Below are positions 61,581-64,000 of a DNA stretch of 64,000 nucleotides, in pieces. The notes under the pieces are model-generated. The model made no database searches. It was not told the DNA's origin and worked only from the letters and a program-made list of their open reading frames with translations. A program made the translations under genes and the position numbers. The DNA lies in assembly GCA_023264735.1 (NCBI GenBank), contig JAHFVD010000021.1, forward strand, positions 1 to 64,000, given 5' to 3'. The first letter of the stretch is position 1. Every line of letters begins with the position of its first letter. This stretch comes from Mycobacterium sp. GTDB taxonomy: Bacteria; Actinomycetota; Actinomycetes; Mycobacteriales; Mycobacteriaceae.

Positions 61581-62072
61581 ATGCCGAACGCGGTGCATCA
61601 CATTCAACTGCTCACCCGCGACCGCGAAACGGTCGTCGAGTTCCTCGAAGGTTCGCTCGGGCTGGTGCGGCAGGTGGACATGGACGTCCCACTGGCTGAC
61701 GTCGGCGAGCTGCTGGGCCTTGACGGAACCAAAGGCCATGTCCGTTCCGCGCTGTTCGGCAGCGGCAACCGCGGCTTGGTCGAAGTCATCGAATGGCCCG
61801 AAGCCCACCTCCCGTCCGGGGAACACCTCACCGTCGTTGGTGTCGTGCAGCTGGCTTTCGCCGTCGACGATCTGGATCGGTGTCTGACCGACGCGCGACG
61901 ATTGGGCGCATCGGGCATCATCGGGCCGGTGCCCATGTCCATGATGGGTGCCGAACTTTCGATCGCGACCTTCACGCTCGGCGGCGTCCGGTTTCAGCTT
62001 TCCGAGCAGCAGCCACATCCGCACGATCGGCCCGCCGTGAGCGAACCACTGCCAAGCCCCGAAGGGATCTGA
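61581..62072 (+). CDS. VOC-superfamily (glyoxalase/dioxygenase fold) protein
   Basis: 163 residues. Paired beta-alpha-beta modules are visible: AVHHIQLLTRDRETVVEFLEGSLGLVRQVD and VVQLAFAVDDLDRCLTDARRLGASGIIGPV, with a histidine in strand 1 and a glutamate-containing C-terminal module (TFTLGGVRFQLSEQQ). Members include glyoxalases, epimerases and extradiol dioxygenases; this one is single-domain. The gap before it is 74 bp, the only sizeable break in the operon, yet the direction and spacing still suggest co-transcription. Confidence 0.82.
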   Translation: MPNAVHHIQLLTRDRETVVEFLEGSLGLVRQVDMDVPLADVGELLGLDGTKGHVRSALFGSGNRGLVEVIEWPEAHLPSGEHLTVVGVVQLAFAVDDLDRCLTDARRLGASGIIGPVPMSMMGAELSIATFTLGGVRFQLSEQQPHPHDRPAVSEPLPSPEGI

Positions 62073-62076
62073 AACA

Positions 62077-62952
62077 TTGACATCAATCATCGAGGTGCAG
62101 CGACCCGCTGATCGGGTTACCCGGATCGTGCTGAACCGGCCGGAGGTGCGCAACGCACAGGACACCCACTTGCTCTATCAGCTCAACGAGGCGTTCGACA
62201 ATGCGGCCCGCGACGATGACACAAGCGTGATTGTGTTGGCCGCCAATGGTCCGCACTTCTCGTCCGGGCATGATCTGCGGGAGCCCAACAAGCTCGAGAA
62301 CATGGCGCAATACGGCACCATCGGTACCTGGTGCGGGTTCGGGTGTGAGGGCGCGGAGGCGCAAATGGCCCGGGAGAAGGAGTTGTATCTCGGGTTGTGT
62401 GAGCGGTGGCGCAGCATACCCAAGCCGACCATCGCCGAGGTCCAGGGCAAGGTGGTGGCCGGGGGACTGATGTTGGTGTGGCCCTGCGACATCGTGATCG
62501 CCGCGGACAACGCCGAGTTCGCCGACAACACCGTAGCGATGGGGGTGTCTGGTGCGGAGTTTTTCAACCATCCCTGGGAACTCGGGATCCGCAAGGCCAA
62601 GGAGATGCTTTTCACCTCAAGATTTTTCAGCGCTCAGGAAGCCTTGGCGGCGGGAATGGTGAACCATGTCGTGCCGGCGGCACAGTTGTCCGCCTTCACG
62701 CTCGAGATGGCTAGCATCATCGCGCGCCAGCCGCTATTCGCACTGCGGCTGGCCAAGGAAGCTCTCAACGCCGCGCAGGACGCCCAGGGCCGCGTCAACG
62801 CGCAACAGACTGCCTTTGCGCTGCACCAGCTCTGCCACAGCCACAACAGTCAGTTGTACGGGCAAATCGTGGATCCCGAGTTCACCAAGGGGAAGTGGCA
62901 GGCACCCCTGTTGCCGACCACGACGTCGGAGAGCGCCACCGATGAAGCGTGA
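62077..62952 (+). CDS. Enoyl-CoA hydratase/isomerase (crotonase family)
   Basis: 291 residues from a TTG at 62077 after GAAGGGA. The crotonase features are ANGPHFSSGHDLRE (oxyanion hole one), KVVAGGLMLVWPCDIVIAADNAEFAD (oxyanion hole two) and GVSGAEFFNHPWELGIRKAKEMLFTSRFFSAQEALAAGMVNHVVP. It hydrates or isomerises an enoyl-CoA made by the ACADs. It overlaps the following ACAD gene by 11 bp. Confidence 0.92.
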   Translation: MTSIIEVQRPADRVTRIVLNRPEVRNAQDTHLLYQLNEAFDNAARDDDTSVIVLAANGPHFSSGHDLREPNKLENMAQYGTIGTWCGFGCEGAEAQMAREKELYLGLCERWRSIPKPTIAEVQGKVVAGGLMLVWPCDIVIAADNAEFADNTVAMGVSGAEFFNHPWELGIRKAKEMLFTSRFFSAQEALAAGMVNHVVPAAQLSAFTLEMASIIARQPLFALRLAKEALNAAQDAQGRVNAQQTAFALHQLCHSHNSQLYGQIVDPEFTKGKWQAPLLPTTTSESATDEA

Positions 62953-64000
62953 CCTCTACGGCCCCGACCACGATGACTTCCGCAAGCTTGTCCGCGTGTT
63001 CTTCGAAACCGAAGTGGCCCCACAGTTCCCGCAATGGGAAGAGGCCGGTTTACCTCCGCTGGAGTTCTACCGCCGGGCTGGTGAAATCGGAATCGTCGGG
63101 CTTCAGGTCCCCGAGCAATTCGGGGGCGGCGGCGTATCGAGCTTTCTGTTCAACACCGTGGTCACCGAGGAGGCGTTTCGCGCCGGGCTCGGCTTGGGTT
63201 CGCTTCGAGTCCACATGGATATCGTCTTGCCGTATCTGCTGCACTACGCCAACGAGGACCAACAGCAGCGCTGGCTACCGGGGTGTGCCTCGGGTGAGCT
63301 GATGACCGCGATCGCGATGACCGAGCCGGGCACTGGATCCGACCTGGCTGGTATCCGCACCACGGCGACCCGCGATGGTGACACCTATGTCCTCAACGGG
63401 GCAAAGACGTTCATCACCGGCGGGGCCAACGCGGGGCTCGTCCTGACCGTGGCGCGCACCAGCGCGCCAACACCGGAGAATCGCCGTTCGGGATTGAGCA
63501 TCCTGGTGGTCGAGAAGGGAACGCCGGGTTTCACCGTCGGAACCAATCTGAAGAAGATCGGGTTGAAGGCGCAGGACACTACCGAACTGTTCTACGACGA
63601 CGTGCGCGTCCCTGCGGCGAACCTTCTCGGCGAAGAGGGCAAGGCATTCGACTACCTCACCCGCAACCTGGCCCAAGAACGGTTGACGATTGCGGTGGCC
63701 TCCATGTCGGCAGCCGCCACCGCACTCGATCTGGCGGTCGACTACGTCAAGGAACGCCAGGTCTTCGGCAAGCAACTGTCCACCTTCCAGAACACCAAAT
63801 TCGTGCTGGCGGAATGCGCTACCAAGGTCGAAGCCTGCCACGCGATCGTGGATCGCGCCCTTGTCGCGCACGAGAAGTCAGAACTCTCGGTAGCCGACGC
63901 TGCGAAGGTGAAACTGTTCGCCACCGAGGTCCAAGGGTCCGTCGTCGATGAATGCCTCCAGCTGTTCGGCGGATACGGATACATGCAGGAATACCCCATC
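62942..64000 (+). CDS. Acyl-CoA dehydrogenase, 3' end outside window
   Basis: 353 codons in the window from ATG at 62942, starting MKRDLYGPDHDDF. ACAD elements are AIAMTEPGTGSDLAGIRTTA, YVLNGAKTFITGGANAGLVLTVART, VGTNLKKIGLKAQDTTELFYDDVRVPAANLLGEEGKAF and LQLFGGYGYMQEYPI, where the window ends shortly before the catalytic loop. It is the second ACAD of the operon and a candidate partner of the first. Electrons would go to ETF. Confidence 0.93.
   Translation, partial: MKRDLYGPDHDDFRKLVRVFFETEVAPQFPQWEEAGLPPLEFYRRAGEIGIVGLQVPEQFGGGGVSSFLFNTVVTEEAFRAGLGLGSLRVHMDIVLPYLLHYANEDQQQRWLPGCASGELMTAIAMTEPGTGSDLAGIRTTATRDGDTYVLNGAKTFITGGANAGLVLTVARTSAPTPENRRSGLSILVVEKGTPGFTVGTNLKKIGLKAQDTTELFYDDVRVPAANLLGEEGKAFDYLTRNLAQERLTIAVASMSAAATALDLAVDYVKERQVFGKQLSTFQNTKFVLAECATKVEACHAIVDRALVAHEKSELSVADAAKVKLFATEVQGSVVDECLQLFGGYGYMQEYPI

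Noticed and set aside
1..64000. CRISPR arrays, insertion sequences, prophage, tRNA or rRNA genes
   Set aside because: I saw no regularly spaced identical repeats, transposase or integrase signature, or structural-RNA-like sequence on either strand by reading; a tRNAscan and repeat search would settle it.

Overview
The window is high-GC DNA (roughly two-thirds G+C) with densely packed genes, GTG/TTG starts and frequent 4-base ATGA/GTGA stop-start overlaps. Its gene families point to a mycobacterium, most likely a fast-growing environmental Mycolicibacterium: an LpqV-type lipoprotein, a Ddn-type nitroreductase, an F420-type LLM protein, MpaB-type oxygenase, KshA-like Rieske proteins, many acyl-CoA enzymes and many TetR regulators. 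I see no rRNA, tRNA, insertion sequence, phage gene or CRISPR array. The species call is inference.

1-20.7 kb is mixed housekeeping and secreted material: a partial CobW GTPase, two glycosidases (GH2 and GH29), a GMC oxidoreductase, a GAF-GGDEF protein, Ohr peroxidase, a GlnQ/GlnHP-type amino-acid ABC importer, a PaaK-like adenylating enzyme, a broken MFS gene, a TetR-MpaB pair around a clear palindrome, a beta-propeller protein, and three members of one small secreted two-cysteine family (4.5, 5.0 and 19.9 kb). Two of these are divergent around an 11-bp iteron array.

20.7-27.4 kb is acyl-CoA/sterol-type metabolism: an acyl-CoA ligase, then a thiolase-like lipid-transfer protein and a DapB-like oxidoreductase diverging from a textbook KstR operator, then a SRPBCC protein and a molybdopterin oxidoreductase.

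27.5-43.1 kb looks like one regulon for uptake and oxidation of an amine or N-methylated amino acid: acyl-CoA dehydrogenase, DAO-type flavoprotein, cupin, NDP-forming acyl-CoA synthetase, a second flavoprotein, class-III aminotransferase, a complete Pot-type ABC importer and a GbcA-like Rieske monooxygenase. A BetI-like TetR gene sits in the middle. Its probable operator occurs in three divergent promoters (two copies lie in identical 28-bp blocks) and, weaker, over the Rieske start codon. A RES-type toxin-antitoxin pair is inserted in this block.

43.2-48.2 kb holds an ankyrin protein, two convergent patatin lipases, small secreted proteins, an LpqV-like lipoprotein, and a cysteine dioxygenase-rhodanese pair preceded by an 11-codon ORF ending in Cys-Cys-stop, resembling known mycobacterial cysteine attenuators.

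48.2-64 kb is a second catabolic island: a Rieske reductase, a Bfd-type ferredoxin, two TetR regulators, two paralogous KshA-like oxygenases, a hydrolase, and a tightly coupled operon ligase-Rieske-thiolase-P450-acyl-CoA dehydrogenase-LLM-VOC-crotonase-acyl-CoA dehydrogenase that runs off the right end. Together these fit activation, hydroxylation and beta-oxidation of an alicyclic, steroid-like or terpenoid acid; the substrate cannot be read from sequence.
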